Source: Bacillus mojavensis RO-H-1 = KCTC 3706 (lineage in GTDB: Bacteria > Bacillota > Bacilli > Bacillales > Bacillaceae). Taken from it: DNA of 64,000 bases. The first letter of the stretch is position 1. Each line of letters starts with the position of its first letter. The stretch spans positions 1-64,000 of the forward strand of contig NZ_JH600303.1 of assembly GCF_000245335.1 (NCBI RefSeq), written 5' to 3'. The notes beneath the pieces were generated by a model that had not been told where the DNA came from, did no database searches, and saw nothing but the letters and a program-made list of their open reading frames with translations. Of the stretch, positions 40,975 to 50,360 are shown piece after piece. A program made the translations under genes and the position numbers.

Positions 40975-42381
40975 TTAGCCTAGTTTTTCAGCTTGAGCTG
41001 TATCGTTTTTCGTATACCATATACATTTTCCTGTATAACCGTAGATAATGGCAAGACCTATTGCGACAAAACTGAGCCACATAAACGGCAGATAAGAGAA
41101 GGTAGAAACTCCTAAAATCCCGGCCATGTAAATGCCGTTATCAGACCAAGGCACCATACCTGAAGTCAAAGTTCCTCCGACCTCTGAATTACGGGATAGA
41201 ACTCTTCTGTCCAGATGCAAACGGTCATAGCTGTCTTCCATGATCTTCGGTGTCAAAATAAGAGATACATACATGGCACACCCGAAGATGTTCGCCAAAA
41301 ATGCTACAATCAGCGTAGATAATGTCACATTGCCTGCTGATGTCAATTTTTTTTCAAACAATGAAACAATGACTTTTAACACACCTAGCTTCTCAAGCAA
41401 CCCGCCAAAGCCTAGGCCAAAAATAATCACGACGAGAGAACCGAGCATGCCTACGATGCCTCCGCGGTTTAAGAGGCCGTTTAAAAATTCAACATCTGTT
41501 TTAATAGAGAAGCCGTTGTACGCTGTTGCAATCGCATCCGCGAAATTCATGTCTTGGAAAACAGCAGCCCAGACAGCGCCAAGCAATGCACCAATTACGA
41601 TAACCGGCATAGACGGCTTTTTCATCGCTAATAAGACAATAACGACAACAGCCGGAATCAGCATCCAAATATGAATGTCAAATGTATTCTGCAAAGAAGA
41701 TTTCAAAAATTCAACTTTGTCGAGGTCAATATTTTTCCCGCCGTACATAAATCCAACAGCTGTAAAGAGAATAGCCGTAATCACATATGCTGGTATTGAT
41801 AAATAAAGCATCGCTCTGACGTGAGCCAATACATCTACTTTTGATAATGAAGAAGCCAGGACTGTACTGTCAGACAGAGGAGACAGCTTGTCCCCGAAGT
41901 AAGCTCCGGAAAGAATGGCTCCAGCTACAAGAGGAAGCGGAATTCCGAGGCCTTCACCAATTGCGATCATGGCGATGCCGGCTGTTCCTACTGTTCCCCA
42001 TGACGTTCCTGTCGCCACAGACATAATAGAACAAATAATTAATGTTGCGAGTAAAAAGATACTAGGATGAATAAATTCTAATCCATAATAAATTAAGGTC
42101 GGCACGACGCCTCCGGCGATCCATGTTCCGATGAGCGCTCCGACTGAAACGAGAATCAGAACGGCTTCGAGACCATTTGATATTCCGCTTAGAATCGCAT
42201 TCTGCAAGTCTTTATAAGAATAACCCAGTCTGACTCCTAGAATCATTGCAATAAACCAGGAAATAAAAAGTGCAAGCTGTATCGGCAAGTCCATAAAGAC
42301 TGTAAACGACATAACAAGTGCTAAAAATGCTCCTAGTACGATAATAATTTCAAATAGTGTTGGCAATCTTACATCCTTCAA
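40975..42381 (-). CDS. mleN: Malate-2H+/Na+-lactate antiporter MleN
   Basis: NhaC-family transporter importing malate with protons in exchange for Na+ and lactate. The 468-aa protein has about eleven helices and the family stretch ATGTSWGTVGTAGIAMIAIG plus SGAYFGDKLSPLSDSTVLA. First gene of mleN-mleA. Confidence 0.94.
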   Translation of the reverse strand: MKDVRLPTLFEIIIVLGAFLALVMSFTVFMDLPIQLALFISWFIAMILGVRLGYSYKDLQNAILSGISNGLEAVLILVSVGALIGTWIAGGVVPTLIYYGLEFIHPSIFLLATLIICSIMSVATGTSWGTVGTAGIAMIAIGEGLGIPLPLVAGAILSGAYFGDKLSPLSDSTVLASSLSKVDVLAHVRAMLYLSIPAYVITAILFTAVGFMYGGKNIDLDKVEFLKSSLQNTFDIHIWMLIPAVVVIVLLAMKKPSMPVIVIGALLGAVWAAVFQDMNFADAIATAYNGFSIKTDVEFLNGLLNRGGIVGMLGSLVVIIFGLGFGGLLEKLGVLKVIVSLFEKKLTSAGNVTLSTLIVAFLANIFGCAMYVSLILTPKIMEDSYDRLHLDRRVLSRNSEVGGTLTSGMVPWSDNGIYMAGILGVSTFSYLPFMWLSFVAIGLAIIYGYTGKCIWYTKNDTAQAEKLG

Positions 42382-42405
42382 AAGAAGTCCCCCTTAATAA
42401 AAAAG

Positions 42406-42419
42406 CTAAAACGCTTTCA
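42406..42419 (-). promoter_or_regulatory. Candidate CcpA (cre) site upstream of mleN
   Basis: Minus strand TGAAAGCGTTTTAG matches the cre pattern TGWAANCGNTNWCA in 12 of 14 positions, missing at the last two. Its place about 25 bases before the mleN start would suit catabolite repression; not proven. Confidence 0.4.
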
Positions 42420-42469
42420 ATAAATAGTGCAACACGTATACTATACTTCCTCATCCCTATGCTTGTAAA

Positions 42470-42507
42470 CAGCTTATTCACCCGGCTATTCACAGATGAA
42501 TAAGCTG
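42470..42507 (-). terminator. Candidate hairpin after ansB
   Basis: AGCTTATTCA and TGAATAAGCT form a 10-bp stem with a 16-base loop; the T-run (GTTTAC) is weak. Confidence 0.5.
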
Positions 42508-42522
42508 CATTTTGTTTAAATT

Positions 42523-43950
42523 TTATTTTTCTAATAGCTCTTTTCCAGCAATTCCTGGCTTTGTCATCTCGTATGGATTTAAAATGATATCCAATTCTTC
42601 TTCTGTCAGCACATCATGCTGAAGGCAAAGATCACGGACGGATTGGCCTGTCATAATCGCTTCCCTGGCGATTCGGGCAGCCGCTTCATAACCAAGATGC
42701 GGATTCACAGCGGTAATAACTCCAGCGCTTTTTTCTACGTATTGCTTCAAGCGTTTTTCATTAGCTTCAATACCTTTCAAGCAATAGTCAGTGAAGGAAC
42801 GGAACCCATTGTTCATGATGCTGATCGATTGCAGCAGATTAAAGACAAGCACTGGCTCCATAACGTTTAATTCAAGCTGACCTGCTTCTGAAGCTAGGCA
42901 GATGGTATTATCGTTTCCAATCACCTGAAACGCAATTTGGTTAATGAGCTCCGCCATAACCGGATTGACTTTACCCGGCATGATGGATGATCCCGGCTGG
43001 CGGGCAGGCAGAGAAATTTCCGCAAGTCCGGCGCGCGGTCCCGATGCCATTAAACGAAGGTCGTTTGCGATCTTCGACATGTTCATCATGCAGACTTTTA
43101 ATGATGCAGAAACCTCTGTGTAAGCGTCTGTATTTTGTGTTGCATCGACAAGATGGTCAGCGCCGACAAGAGGCAGTCCGCTAATATCAGCAAGATGTTT
43201 AACAACTTGTTTGATATATTCAGGGTCGGCGTTCAGTCCTGTGCCGACTGCAGTAGCGCCCATGTTGACTTCATACAGGTGCTGCCGGGATTGTTTAATA
43301 CGTTTAATATCACGCTCAAGAACACGGCTGTATGCTTCAAATTCCTGGCCGAGGCGAATCGGAACAGCATCTTGAAGGTGAGTCCGTCCCATCTTAATAA
43401 CAGAATCAAATTCCTGGGCTTTTTGTTTAAACACACCATGCATGTCTTCCATCGTCTTCAGCAGTTTTTCCAGCAGATTCAGTGTGGAAATATGAATGGC
43501 TGTCGGAAATACATCGTTTGTTGATTGTGACATATTAACGTGTGTGTTTGGGCTTAAGTGGATGTATTCTCCCTTTTTATGACCCATGATTTCAAGCGCG
43601 CGATTTCCGATGACCTCGTTCGCATTCATGTTCATGGATGTACCAGCGCCGCCTTGAATCGGATCGACGATAAACTGGTCGTGCCACTTGCCTTCCAGAA
43701 TCTCGTCAGCGGCTTGTACGATAGCTTGGCCAATTCCTTCATACAGCCGTTTTACATCCATGTTTGCAAGTGCGGCAGCTTTTTTTACAATCGCCAGTGC
43801 GTTAATCATTTCTTCATGGATTTTATATCCCGTAATCGGAAAGTTTTCTGAAGCACGCAACGTTTGGATGCCGTAATAGACATCTGCTTCAATTTGTTTT
43901 TCTCCAAGGAAATCTTTTTCCACCCGGTATTCTTTTTGGCCGTTTAACAT
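42523..43950 (-). CDS. ansB: Aspartate ammonia-lyase AnsB
   Basis: Deaminates aspartate to fumarate. The 475-aa protein belongs to the fumarase/aspartase superfamily: NMNANEVIGNRALE, STNDVFPTAIHIS, MGRTHLQDAVPIRLGQEF and the signature GSSIMPGKVNPVMAELI. Second gene of ansA-ansB, starting 46 bases after ansA. Fumarate made here could feed malate use by the adjacent mle genes after hydration. Confidence 0.96.
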   Translation of the reverse strand: MLNGQKEYRVEKDFLGEKQIEADVYYGIQTLRASENFPITGYKIHEEMINALAIVKKAAALANMDVKRLYEGIGQAIVQAADEILEGKWHDQFIVDPIQGGAGTSMNMNANEVIGNRALEIMGHKKGEYIHLSPNTHVNMSQSTNDVFPTAIHISTLNLLEKLLKTMEDMHGVFKQKAQEFDSVIKMGRTHLQDAVPIRLGQEFEAYSRVLERDIKRIKQSRQHLYEVNMGATAVGTGLNADPEYIKQVVKHLADISGLPLVGADHLVDATQNTDAYTEVSASLKVCMMNMSKIANDLRLMASGPRAGLAEISLPARQPGSSIMPGKVNPVMAELINQIAFQVIGNDNTICLASEAGQLELNVMEPVLVFNLLQSISIMNNGFRSFTDYCLKGIEANEKRLKQYVEKSAGVITAVNPHLGYEAAARIAREAIMTGQSVRDLCLQHDVLTEEELDIILNPYEMTKPGIAGKELLEK

Positions 43951-43996
43951 AATCTTTAACCTACTTTCTCTATAATGGTTATGGTTTTAACGAAAT

Positions 43997-44986
43997 TTAC
44001 AGGACAACGTCATCGGCAATCGGTGTTTCCATAATTCTCTTCACGATCGGCAAATCTGAGGATTGGCCCAGTGCCCACATTAATTTCGGAACGATTGCTT
44101 CTGTATTCATGTTTCTAGAGCGGATAATTAAGTCCTGATTGACTCTGCGGCCGACTTCGTAAATGCTCATATCTTCGCCTTCTTCCAAGCATTGAGTCGT
44201 AATGACGACAACAATGCCGCTGTCAATCAGTTCATTCACTTTGGACAAAATGTCTCTGCCTTCAAACGGAACGCCTCCACTGCCATAACTTTCGATGACA
44301 ATTCCTTTGTACATGCTTTTCAGAGCGTCCAGCATTTCCGGCTTTAAGCCCGGATGCAGTTTGAGCAGACAAACATCTGTGCATAGTGAAGTGTCAACTG
44401 TGAAGGCGTCGTTCTCAGGTTCCGTTACTTGTTTGTTGTATTCAATCCCGTCTTCTGTAATAAAAGCGATATATGGATAATTGATGCTTTCAAACGCGTC
44501 ATAGCTTTTCGTTCTTAACTTGATCGCACGTGTTCCCTGGATGACTCTGCCGTCAAACACAACGTAAACCCCACCTACGCCTTCACAGGCAAAGCGAATG
44601 GCATCTGTAATATTTTTTTTGGCGTCTGTCTTTTGAAAGGTAATCGGAATTTGCGAGCCTGTAATTACAATCGGCTTTTTAGCATGCTGCAGCATATAAG
44701 ATAATGCGGCAGATGTATAGGCCATTGTATCTGTACCATGAGTAATAACAAACCCGTCATAGGCATCATAATTTTCCTTAACAGCTTCCGCTATCTCCAC
44801 CCAGTATTCAGGCTGCATATTGGTGCTGTCTATATTCATAAGCGATTGGGTTTCCATCGTGTAATCGTTATCAAGTTTTGATACGTAACTTAACAACTCG
44901 TCAGCCTTCACCCCCGGGGCAAGCCCGTTTTCCCCTTCAACTGAAGCGATCGTTCCCCCAGTTGTCAACATCAATAATTTTTTCAT
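43997..44986 (-). CDS. ansA: L-asparaginase AnsA
   Basis: Hydrolyses asparagine to aspartate in the cytosol (no signal peptide). The 329-aa type I enzyme shows the two catalytic threonine motifs, [11 protein letters not shown] and [13 protein letters not shown]. The start at 44986 follows GAGGTGTATGGT; a 39-codon longer frame reaching the promoter is rejected. First gene of ansAB, divergent from its repressor gene ansR. Confidence 0.96.
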   Translation of the reverse strand: MKKLLMLTTGGTIASVEGENGLAPGVKADELLSYVSKLDNDYTMETQSLMNIDSTNMQPEYWVEIAEAVKENYDAYDGFVITHGTDTMAYTSAALSYMLQHAKKPIVITGSQIPITFQKTDAKKNITDAIRFACEGVGGVYVVFDGRVIQGTRAIKLRTKSYDAFESINYPYIAFITEDGIEYNKQVTEPENDAFTVDTSLCTDVCLLKLHPGLKPEMLDALKSMYKGIVIESYGSGGVPFEGRDILSKVNELIDSGIVVVITTQCLEEGEDMSIYEVGRRVNQDLIIRSRNMNTEAIVPKLMWALGQSSDLPIVKRIMETPIADDVVL

Positions 44987-45059
44987 ACCATACACCTCTT
45001 CACTATATCTAAAGATGGGTTTGCGAGAAGGCATTCGCTTTTCGCATACTTTTAATGCA

Positions 45060-45088
45060 ATTATAGACACGGAAAATAAAATACGCAA
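45060..45088 (-). promoter_or_regulatory. Promoter of ansAB
   Basis: Minus strand TTGCGT (complement of 45083-45088), 17 bases, TATAAT (complement of 45060-45065). The AnsR operator should be near but cannot be fixed by eye. Confidence 0.65.
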
Positions 45089-45168
45089 GACATTATTATT
45101 CAATTCGCGTACACTTCCGAATACCTATATGATATAATCAGCTCAAGTTGAAAAAGGAGCGGAAGTCC

Positions 45169-45513
45169 ATGAATTTAGATCGTTTAACTGAATTGAGAAA
45201 AAAGAAAAATTGGTCGCTTCAATATACGGCTGACCTCCTGGGTATCGCAAAAAGCACATACGCGGGATACGAGTCAGGCTACCGCCGCCCTTCCCTTGAG
45301 GCCCTGGCAATGCTGGCAGACCTTTTTGATACAACCTGCGATGATCTCTTAGGCCGCACAAAGCAAAAGGAGACTGCTCCTCAGACCATTGAATTGACCA
45401 CGTGGAGCAGCCTTGACATTGCTGTTGACGGCAAGCCGCTGTCTGAAGACGAAATAATACAGCTGATCACCTTTATCCGGACAAAGAGAAAAGTTCAGGA
45501 GGAACTGAGTTAA
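45169..45513 (+). CDS. ansR: Repressor of ansAB, AnsR
   Basis: Xre-family regulator of asparagine use. The 114-aa protein has an N-terminal helix-turn-helix (LQYTADLLGIAKSTYAGYES) and a C-terminal helical part. The ATG at 45169 follows AAGGAGCGGAAGTCC; the 7-codon longer frame includes the binding site and is rejected. TATAAT at 45133-45138 is a likely -10. Divergent from ansA; convergent with yqxK, whose stop lies 8 bases away. Confidence 0.94.
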   Translation: MNLDRLTELRKKKNWSLQYTADLLGIAKSTYAGYESGYRRPSLEALAMLADLFDTTCDDLLGRTKQKETAPQTIELTTWSSLDIAVDGKPLSEDEIIQLITFIRTKRKVQEELS

Positions 45514-45520
45514 TTTTCAC

Positions 45521-46684
45521 TCACGACTTAACTTTCCCGTAGGTTCCTCCTCCTCCGGCTTTCAGTTCAAGCTTTCCTGACCTCGCTTTCACAATAAGAG
45601 CGGCGGTTTTCGGCGGAACAACCCGAGCCAGATCCTCCTCTGAAGTCTCATGAAGAACAGCCATTTCTGTACCAAAGGCCGTTTTTAGCTTGTCCAGGGT
45701 TTTCGGTCCGACACCCGGCACAAATTGCAGCGGAATCTGGTGGACATATCTAGGACGCGATATGCCCTTTCCAGACTGATCACTCAGTTCGCACAGCCTT
45801 TCGCTGACACCCTTTGTCAATCTGGCACTTCCGCATTCCGCGCACGCCGTTGCCCCGCTCTCAGTACGCTCTCCGCATACTTCACAAGCCGTTTGATAAT
45901 ACTTTCCCAACAGCGGATCTAATCCGTAATTGGCGGTAATTTTCCTGTTATCCTGTCCCTTTAATGCGAGAGCGAACTCAGAAAAATCAGCTGAGGCCAC
46001 ATATAGTTCATTATATTCTCTGCCGATCTTCCCTAAGGAATGCGCATCAGAATTTGTTAAAAATGAATATTTATTCAATTCAGATACCCGTGAAGCCATA
46101 GGTGTGTCACAGCTTAAACCAAGTTCAACAGCATCTATCATAGAAGAATCAAAAACCTCAGTTAAAGTTGACTTAACGCCTTTTCCGTACAAGCTTTTGT
46201 GGGGCGTGAAAATATGGGCGGGGATAAACAATCCGCCCATTTCTTTAACTTTTTTTTGAAGATTCAAGCCTGTTTCGTATATCCGCTGTGAACTTAAGTG
46301 AATATTTTTCATCCGTTCTGAAAGCCAGGCTGAAAATTGTTTCATATCAGCAAGTGTCGGCATAAAAGCAAGCACATGAATTGGCCCGCTGCATGCTTCA
46401 TCGTAAATCTCCAGCTCGCTTCCCAATAAAAGAGTTGTGCTGCGATAACGGACTCCGCCGCCCTCAAGCTCGTGATACCTGCCTGAAGCAATGCCTTCCT
46501 CAAGCTCTATTATGACTTCCGGGGAATGGCAGTCAATAATTCCGAGAAGTTCAATCCCTTTATATTCACTGGCCTCAACCAGAATCCGGTCCAGCGTCAG
46601 CGTTTTTGCACCTGTTATTTTGACAGCCCTTCCTGTATAGGTCCGACCGATATGGATGTGTAAATCCGCGTAAATCTTTTTCAT
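45521..46684 (-). CDS. yqxK: Endonuclease Q-like DNA repair protein YqxK
   Basis: The 387-aa protein has three parts: an N-terminal PHP phosphoesterase domain (ADLHIHIGRTYTGR; IIDCHSPEVI; LTNSDAHSLGKIGREYNEL), a four-Cys zinc ribbon near 275-300 (ACEVCGERTESGATACAECG) and a C-terminal helix-hairpin-helix DNA-binding segment (VPGVGPKTLDKLKTAFGT). This is the layout of EndoQ enzymes, known from archaea and some bacilli, which nick DNA 5' of deaminated bases. Activity in this organism is inferred. It starts 2 bases after nudF and ends next to ansR. Confidence 0.88.
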   Translation of the reverse strand: MKKIYADLHIHIGRTYTGRAVKITGAKTLTLDRILVEASEYKGIELLGIIDCHSPEVIIELEEGIASGRYHELEGGGVRYRSTTLLLGSELEIYDEACSGPIHVLAFMPTLADMKQFSAWLSERMKNIHLSSQRIYETGLNLQKKVKEMGGLFIPAHIFTPHKSLYGKGVKSTLTEVFDSSMIDAVELGLSCDTPMASRVSELNKYSFLTNSDAHSLGKIGREYNELYVASADFSEFALALKGQDNRKITANYGLDPLLGKYYQTACEVCGERTESGATACAECGSARLTKGVSERLCELSDQSGKGISRPRYVHQIPLQFVPGVGPKTLDKLKTAFGTEMAVLHETSEEDLARVVPPKTAALIVKARSGKLELKAGGGGTYGKVKS

Positions 46685-46686
46685 TT

Positions 46687-47238
46687 TTATGCTTGCAGCG
46701 CTTCTTTCAGCTGAAGATATTGAATCGCATAGGCTGTCTTCGCGTCGTAAACCTCGCGCGACTCAACCAGCTTTAGTGCGTCTTCAAGCGTCACCTCCAT
46801 CACTTCAACAAACTCGTCCTCATCTAGTTCCCGTTTTTCTTCAAGCACAGCAAGCTCTTCCGCAAGAAAAACGTGGACAATTTCATCGGCAAAACCGGGC
46901 GATGTATAGAATGCTGTCATTTTAGTCAGCTTTTTCGCTGTGTATCCTGTTTCTTCTTCCAGCTCCCGAAGCGCCGTATACTCCGGCTCTTCTCCTTTTT
47001 CCAGCTTTCCGGCCGGTATTTCAACGATCGTCCGTTCCAGGGGCTTCCGGAATTGTTTCACCATTATGATTTTCCCTTCGTCTGTGACAGCCAGCACCGC
47101 TACCGCACCAGGGTGTTTTACAATTTCGCGTTTACTCGTTTTTCCGTTAGGGAGCTCGACGTCCTCTACATAAAGATCAATAACTTTACCCGAAAAAATC
47201 TGTTCTTTAGCAATTGTTTTCTCTTCTAAGTGTTTCAT
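46687..47238 (-). CDS. nudF: ADP-ribose pyrophosphatase NudF
   Basis: Nudix hydrolase cleaving ADP-ribose. The 183-aa protein carries the Nudix box within GKLEKGEEPEYTALRELEEE plus TGY (about residues 82-104), preceded by the family substrate loop FRKPLERTIVEIPAG. Two bases separate it from yqxK downstream; joint transcription of two damage/sanitation genes is likely. Confidence 0.95.
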   Translation of the reverse strand: MKHLEEKTIAKEQIFSGKVIDLYVEDVELPNGKTSKREIVKHPGAVAVLAVTDEGKIIMVKQFRKPLERTIVEIPAGKLEKGEEPEYTALRELEEETGYTAKKLTKMTAFYTSPGFADEIVHVFLAEELAVLEEKRELDEDEFVEVMEVTLEDALKLVESREVYDAKTAYAIQYLQLKEALQA

Positions 47239-47311
47239 TTCTTCATCTCCCGTTCTGTCTCTATATCATGCCCCATACATTTTATCATACTAGAGAAAAG
47301 GGGGCTCCTTT

Positions 47312-47434
47312 ATGAAAGTATACCGTATGCAAAAGGGCGTCGTTTTAGTGGGGAAAGCGTGGGAGGTGCGGGCGAAGCTCAAGGAATACGGTCGCACATT
47401 CCGGTATGTGAAAGATTGGATTTCCGAGCCGTAA
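47312..47434 (+). CDS. mciZ: MciZ, 40-aa inhibitor of FtsZ
   Basis: A 40-residue peptide, MKVYRMQKGVVLVGKAW followed by EVRAKLKEYGRTFRYVKDW and ISEP, very close to B. subtilis MciZ (mother cell inhibitor of FtsZ), which binds the C-terminal FtsZ domain, caps filaments and blocks Z-ring formation in the mother cell. The ATG is preceded by AAAGGGGGCTCCTTT. It lies between nudF and yqkF as in 168. CATACATT at 47274-47281 upstream suits a sigma-E -10, matching its known mother-cell expression, though the -35 is unclear. Too short for standard gene callers. Confidence 0.92.
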   Translation: MKVYRMQKGVVLVGKAWEVRAKLKEYGRTFRYVKDWISEP

Positions 47435-47496
47435 AAGTTGAAAACTCCGCTCCTTTATATTACGGTCATTACAAAGCCTAAAAAAGGAGTGTGCAC

Positions 47497-48417
47497 ATGA
47501 GAAAGCGCAAACTAGGTTCATCTGATTTAGAAATAAGCGAAGTTGGACTTGGCTGTATGTCCCTTGGAACCGAAACAAATAAGGCGCTGTCGATCCTTGA
47601 TGAAGCCATTGAGCTTGGCATCAACTATTTGGACACAGCTGATTTGTATGATCGCGGCCGCAATGAAGAAATCGTCGGCAAAGCAATTCAAAACAGACGC
47701 CAGGACATCATTTTGGCCACAAAAGCCGGAAACCGGTGGAGTGACAAAAATGACGGCTGGTATTGGGACCCTTCAAAAGCTTACATAAAAGAGGCAGTGA
47801 AAAAGAGCTTAGCACGTCTGAAAACGGATTATATCGATCTGTATCAGCTTCACGGTGGCACAATAGAAGACAACATTGACGAAACGATTGAGGCATTTGA
47901 AGAATTAAAACAAGAAGGTGTCATTCGTTATTATGGAATTTCTTCTATTCGCCCGAACGTCATTAAAGAATATGTGAAAAAATCAAATATCGTCAGCATT
48001 ATGATGCAATTCAGCCTGTTTGACAGACGGCCGGAGGAATGGCTCCCGCTTTTAGAGGAACATCAGATCAGTGTCGTGGCAAGGGGGCCGGTCGCTAAAG
48101 GGCTGCTGACTGAGAAACCGCTTGAACAAGCTTCGGAGACCATGAAACAAAACGGGTACTTATCATATTCCTATGAAGAATTGGCAGAGGCCCGTAAGTC
48201 AATGGCCGGCGTTGCTCCAGACCTCACCATGACGGAAATGTCGCTGCAGTATCTTTTAGCGCAGCCGGCAGTGGCCTCAGTAATCACCGGTGCCAGCAAG
48301 TTAGAGCAACTGAAGGAAAACGTTCAGGCTGCAAACGCGCGGCGCTTAAGCGAGCAGGAAATCAAAGCGCTCCAATTCTATACGAAACAAGACGTTTACG
48401 AAGCGCACCGTTCATAA
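47497..48417 (+). CDS. yqkF: Aldo-keto reductase YqkF
   Basis: NADPH-dependent oxidoreductase of unknown physiological substrate. The 306-aa protein shows the AKR pattern: GLGCMSLG, NYLDTADLYDRGRNEE (catalytic Asp/Tyr), ILATKAGNRW (Lys), TDYIDLYQLHGG (His) and the C-terminal GASKLEQL cofactor loop. The ATG at 47497 follows AAAAGGAGTGTGCAC; a GTG two codons upstream overlaps the binding site. Confidence 0.93.
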   Translation: MRKRKLGSSDLEISEVGLGCMSLGTETNKALSILDEAIELGINYLDTADLYDRGRNEEIVGKAIQNRRQDIILATKAGNRWSDKNDGWYWDPSKAYIKEAVKKSLARLKTDYIDLYQLHGGTIEDNIDETIEAFEELKQEGVIRYYGISSIRPNVIKEYVKKSNIVSIMMQFSLFDRRPEEWLPLLEEHQISVVARGPVAKGLLTEKPLEQASETMKQNGYLSYSYEELAEARKSMAGVAPDLTMTEMSLQYLLAQPAVASVITGASKLEQLKENVQAANARRLSEQEIKALQFYTKQDVYEAHRS

Positions 48418-48419
48418 AG

Positions 48420-48450
48420 GAAACCAGCACCTGACCGGGTGCTGGTTTAT
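48420..48450. terminator. Terminator between convergent yqkF and yqkE
   Basis: AAACCAGCACC TGACC GGGTGCTGGTTT followed by ATTTG; works on the plus strand and probably both. Confidence 0.88.
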
Positions 48451-48671
48451 TTGTATTGATGCCAATCGAGCTGGCTTTCATTAAGGAGCTGTTCAAAGCT
48501 TTTGTTTTTTTCGATCTCCTTTTTCTTTCTGATCTGTTCCGCTTTCTTTCTTTCCTGTCTCTTCTCATCCTCATCCTTCAATTGGCTTTTCATCTGCATC
48601 AGCTTTTCTTTTATATCGGATTGAAGATCGTCCTTTAACTGGTGTTTGTCAGCAGATTTTTGTTTTTTCAT
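48447..48671 (-). CDS. yqkE: YqkE, small highly charged coiled-coil protein
   Basis: A 74-aa protein almost wholly Lys/Glu/Gln rich (KEKLMQMKSQLKDEDEKRQE), predicted to form one long helix or coiled coil. The function is unknown (DUF3886-like). The ATG at 48671 is preceded by GGGGGAAGCGAGC; the longer frame is not supported. Confidence 0.82.
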   Translation of the reverse strand: MKKQKSADKHQLKDDLQSDIKEKLMQMKSQLKDEDEKRQERKKAEQIRKKKEIEKNKSFEQLLNESQLDWHQYK

Positions 48672-48843
48672 GCTCGCTTCCCCCGTGTTTTTGTTTTGAA
48701 GCCAGTTTATCATGGAGATACAGGCTGAACAAGAAGACTCTCTTCATAAAAACGCTGTCATATTTTTTCTGACGGCTCAGCACCGTTTAGGTATAATGGT
48801 TTTAGAAGGTTATTCATAATAGAGTTGAAAGGTGCTGTGTCTT

Positions 48844-49750
48844 TTGAAAAGATTCCTTTTAGCTGTCGGCGCTGTCTTGGCAGCTGTAGCTGCTATCGGT
48901 ATTTGTTTTACAAATATCATTATGTTCATAAAGAAAAAAACCGACGAAGAGATTATAAAAAGAGAAACAGATGATGGGCATGATGTATTTGAATCTTTTG
49001 ACCGCATGGAGAAAACGGCTTTTGTGATTCCATCGGCTTACGGATATGACATAAAAGGCTACTATGTTGCACCACACGATACCTCAAAAACAATGATCAT
49101 CTGCCACGGCGTGACCGTGAATATATTGAACTCTCTCAAATATATGGATTTATTTCTTGATCTCGGCTGGAATGTGGTGATTTACGATCATCGCCGGCAC
49201 GGACAAAGCGGCGGAAAGACTACAAGCTATGGTTTTTATGAAAAGGATGATTTAAACGAGGTCGTCAAATGGGTCAAAGACAAAATCGGTAAACGCGGAT
49301 TGGTTGGAATCCACGGTGAATCAATGGGAGCAGTGACTGCCCTGCTGTATGCAGGGGCACATCCTGACGATGGCGCTGATTTTTTATATTGCCGATTGCC
49401 CGTTTGCAAGCTTTGAGGAACAGCTTGCGTATCGTCTAAAAGTGGAATACCGGCTGCCTTCCTGTCCGATCCTCCCCATTGCCGACTCCTTTTTGCGGTT
49501 CAGGGACGGCTACCGCGCACGCGATGTATCCCCGCTTGCCGTCATCAATACCATCGAAAAGCCGGTTCTCTTTATTCACAGCAGGCACGATGATTATATT
49601 CCTGTTTCTGCAAGCGAGCGGCTTTATAAAAAAAAGCCCGGTCCAAAGGAACTCTATATTGCTGAAGCTGGAGAACACGCCATGTCATATACAAAAAATC
49701 GGGACACGTATAGAAAAACCGTGCAAGCCTTTTTAGACAAAATAACGTAA
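48844..49750 (+). pseudogene. yqkD: Alpha/beta hydrolase YqkD, frameshifted by one extra T
   Basis: Membrane-anchored hydrolase: N-terminal helix (KRFLLAVGAVLAAVAAIGIC), HGVTVNILN oxyanion region, nucleophile elbow IHGESMGAV, and C-terminal HSRHDDYIPVSA (Asp) and GEHAMSY (His). The first part reads to about residue 180; the rest is in another frame. Six T at 49380-49385 should be five (DGADFYIADCPF). Start is TTG at 48844 behind AAAGGTG. About 302 aa once corrected. Substrate unknown. It is notably diverged from 168. Confidence 0.85.
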
Positions 49751-49783
49751 AAAGCGAAAGGCCCCTAGCCTTTCGCTTTTCCA
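49750..49783. terminator. Terminator between convergent yqkD and yqkC
   Basis: AAAAAGCGAAAGGC CCCTA GCCTTTCGCTTTTCC; strong stem with A- and T-runs. Confidence 0.9.
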
Positions 49784-50023
49784 TCATAAAACGTCGGTGA
49801 TGCCATCCATATGTTCACTGATCCATTCAATCGCAAGGTCTATCGTAGTAAACTCCTGCGCTTCAAATGTCATTTCATCCTGCAATAGCCAAACATCCTT
49901 CTTGACGGATTCCGCTCCTCCGATTGACCAGTGCAGCAGGGTGTAGGGATGGTTTTTGTTCAGAAAGGATACCCACGTTTTATTCTGTGCTGTATTCTTA
50001 ATTGACTTCAGCTTTTGTTCCAC
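49784..50023 (-). CDS. yqkC: YqkC, conserved small protein of unknown function
   Basis: A 79-aa soluble protein ([37 protein letters not shown]) with no recognisable motif. Last of a run of minus-strand genes yqkA-yqkB-yqkC; 13 bases after yqkB. Confidence 0.82.
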   Translation of the reverse strand: MEQKLKSIKNTAQNKTWVSFLNKNHPYTLLHWSIGGAESVKKDVWLLQDEMTFEAQEFTTIDLAIEWISEHMDGITDVL

Positions 50024-50036
50024 GTTTCGTGTCTCC

Positions 50037-50360
50037 CTACTTTACTAATATGCTCATTCTTGGACTGAGCATTTGAGCCGGACTTTTCAGCGCCAGCGTT
50101 TTGGCTTTCTCATTGTAATCGATTGTCATTTGATCGTCAAAAAACACTTTTTGCGACGACTGGATATATAGCGGGATGCCGTTCGTTTCCAGCTGCTCAC
50201 ACTGTCCCGTTAATTCCTCTGTCACCCAAATGGTCGGTACACCGCTTACTGCGCAGCCGCATCCTTCAGCGTCATAACGGAGCTGCGCCTTTTTTCCCGG
50301 ATTGGCGTCAAGCGCTTGCTGCAGTGCCTGTGCTGCTGCATCTGTCACATGAATGTTCAT
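50037..50360 (-). CDS. yqkB: HesB/IscA-like protein YqkB
   Basis: A 107-aa protein of the iron-sulfur biogenesis (HesB-like) fold: ITVDEAAAQ-like start [27 protein letters not shown] and [17 protein letters not shown]. The usual three Cys of IscA are not all conserved, so a true cluster carrier role is uncertain. It overlaps yqkA by four bases. Confidence 0.86.
   Translation of the reverse strand: MNIHVTDAAAQALQQALDANPGKKAQLRYDAEGCGCAVSGVPTIWVTEELTGQCEQLETNGIPLYIQSSQKVFFDDQMTIDYNEKAKTLALKSPAQMLSPRMSILVK

Noticed and set aside
48844-49750. YqkD as two separate hydrolase genes
   Set aside because: The two frames overlap and join into one alpha/beta hydrolase after removing a single T.
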